Assembly: GCA_934045075.1 (NCBI GenBank)
Contig: OW203730.1
Location: 5,778,785-5,842,784 of the forward strand
Length of the DNA stretch: 64,000 nt
Direction of reading: 5' to 3'
Origin: Yponomeuta sedellus
Lineage: Eukaryota; Arthropoda; Insecta; Lepidoptera; Yponomeutidae
Part shown: positions 63,952 to 64,000 of the stretch, piece after piece
Layout: each line of letters begins with the position of its first letter
Numbering within the stretch: the stretch's first letter is position 1
Notes under the pieces: model-generated
Told to the model about the DNA's origin: nothing
What the model saw: only the letters and a program-made list of their open reading frames with translations
Database searches by the model: none
Program-made: the position numbers and the translations under genes

Positions 63952-64000
63952 GTTATCAACTTTTGTATGTCCCCACTGCTGGGGCACGGGTCTCTTCCTG
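63952..64000 (+). mobile_element. Family B copy cut by the window edge
   Basis: ATCAACTTTTGTATGTCCCC ... CACGGGTCTCTTCCTG. Confidence 0.75.

Overview
The window looks like AT-rich nuclear DNA from an insect, most probably a moth or butterfly. The reasons are small exons bounded by GT..AG introns, a very high load of dispersed tRNA-derived SINEs and truncated non-LTR retrotransposon 3' ends of the kind common in Lepidoptera, long microsatellites, and no bacterial-style operons. Most long open frames are low-complexity translations of microsatellites or lie inside repeats, so the genes had to be read from short exons with matching splice phases.

Two genes can be assembled. (1) On the + strand at the left end, three exons (821-943, 2102-2150, 5639-5683) splice in phase to encode the C-terminal part of a long neuropeptide F (NPF) precursor. 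It has a helical region, then ...TRPRF, the amidation/dibasic signal GKR, and a short C-flanking peptide. The intron falls inside the penultimate Arg codon, as is characteristic of the NPY/NPF family. The signal-peptide exon was not found. (2) On the - strand, from 60689 down to 19528, fourteen exons in perfect phase encode about 1350 residues of an alpha-2-macroglobulin/complement-family protein. A farnesoic-acid-O-methyltransferase-like (FAMeT) domain lies between the A2M domain and the thioester-type domain, the architecture of CPAMD8. The N-terminal macroglobulin domains lie beyond the right edge. The thioester motif is not recognisable, and the last exon adds a Thr/Lys/Asn-rich tail of about 430 residues. 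A third, weaker coding signal is an orphan THAP-like first exon (+, 9203-9281).

The rest is mainly repeats. 1-9 kb holds the NPF exons plus SINE-like insertions and a LINE fragment. 9-19.5 kb is intergenic, with LINE tails and nested insertions. 19.5-32.3 kb carries thirteen exons' worth of compact CPAMD8-like gene body, with SINEs and a 370-bp (GAAA)n in its introns. 32.3-50.4 kb is one 18-kb intron packed with SINEs, a MITE-like element, three tandem copies of a 180-bp repeat and a 1.3-kb perfect (TTATG)n array grown from a SINE tail. 50.6-60.4 kb is a second large intron, with a big recent inverted duplication and (TACA)n/(TATG)n arrays attached to LINE 3' ends. 60.7-64 kb has no recognised exon, but does contain a hammerhead-like stem-loop.

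The most interesting signals are: the CPAMD8-like protein that has lost its thioester and gained a disordered tail; the NPF gene, which is split into tiny exons; and a tRNA-SINE family that repeatedly occurs as target-site-duplicated snap-back (inverted) units.
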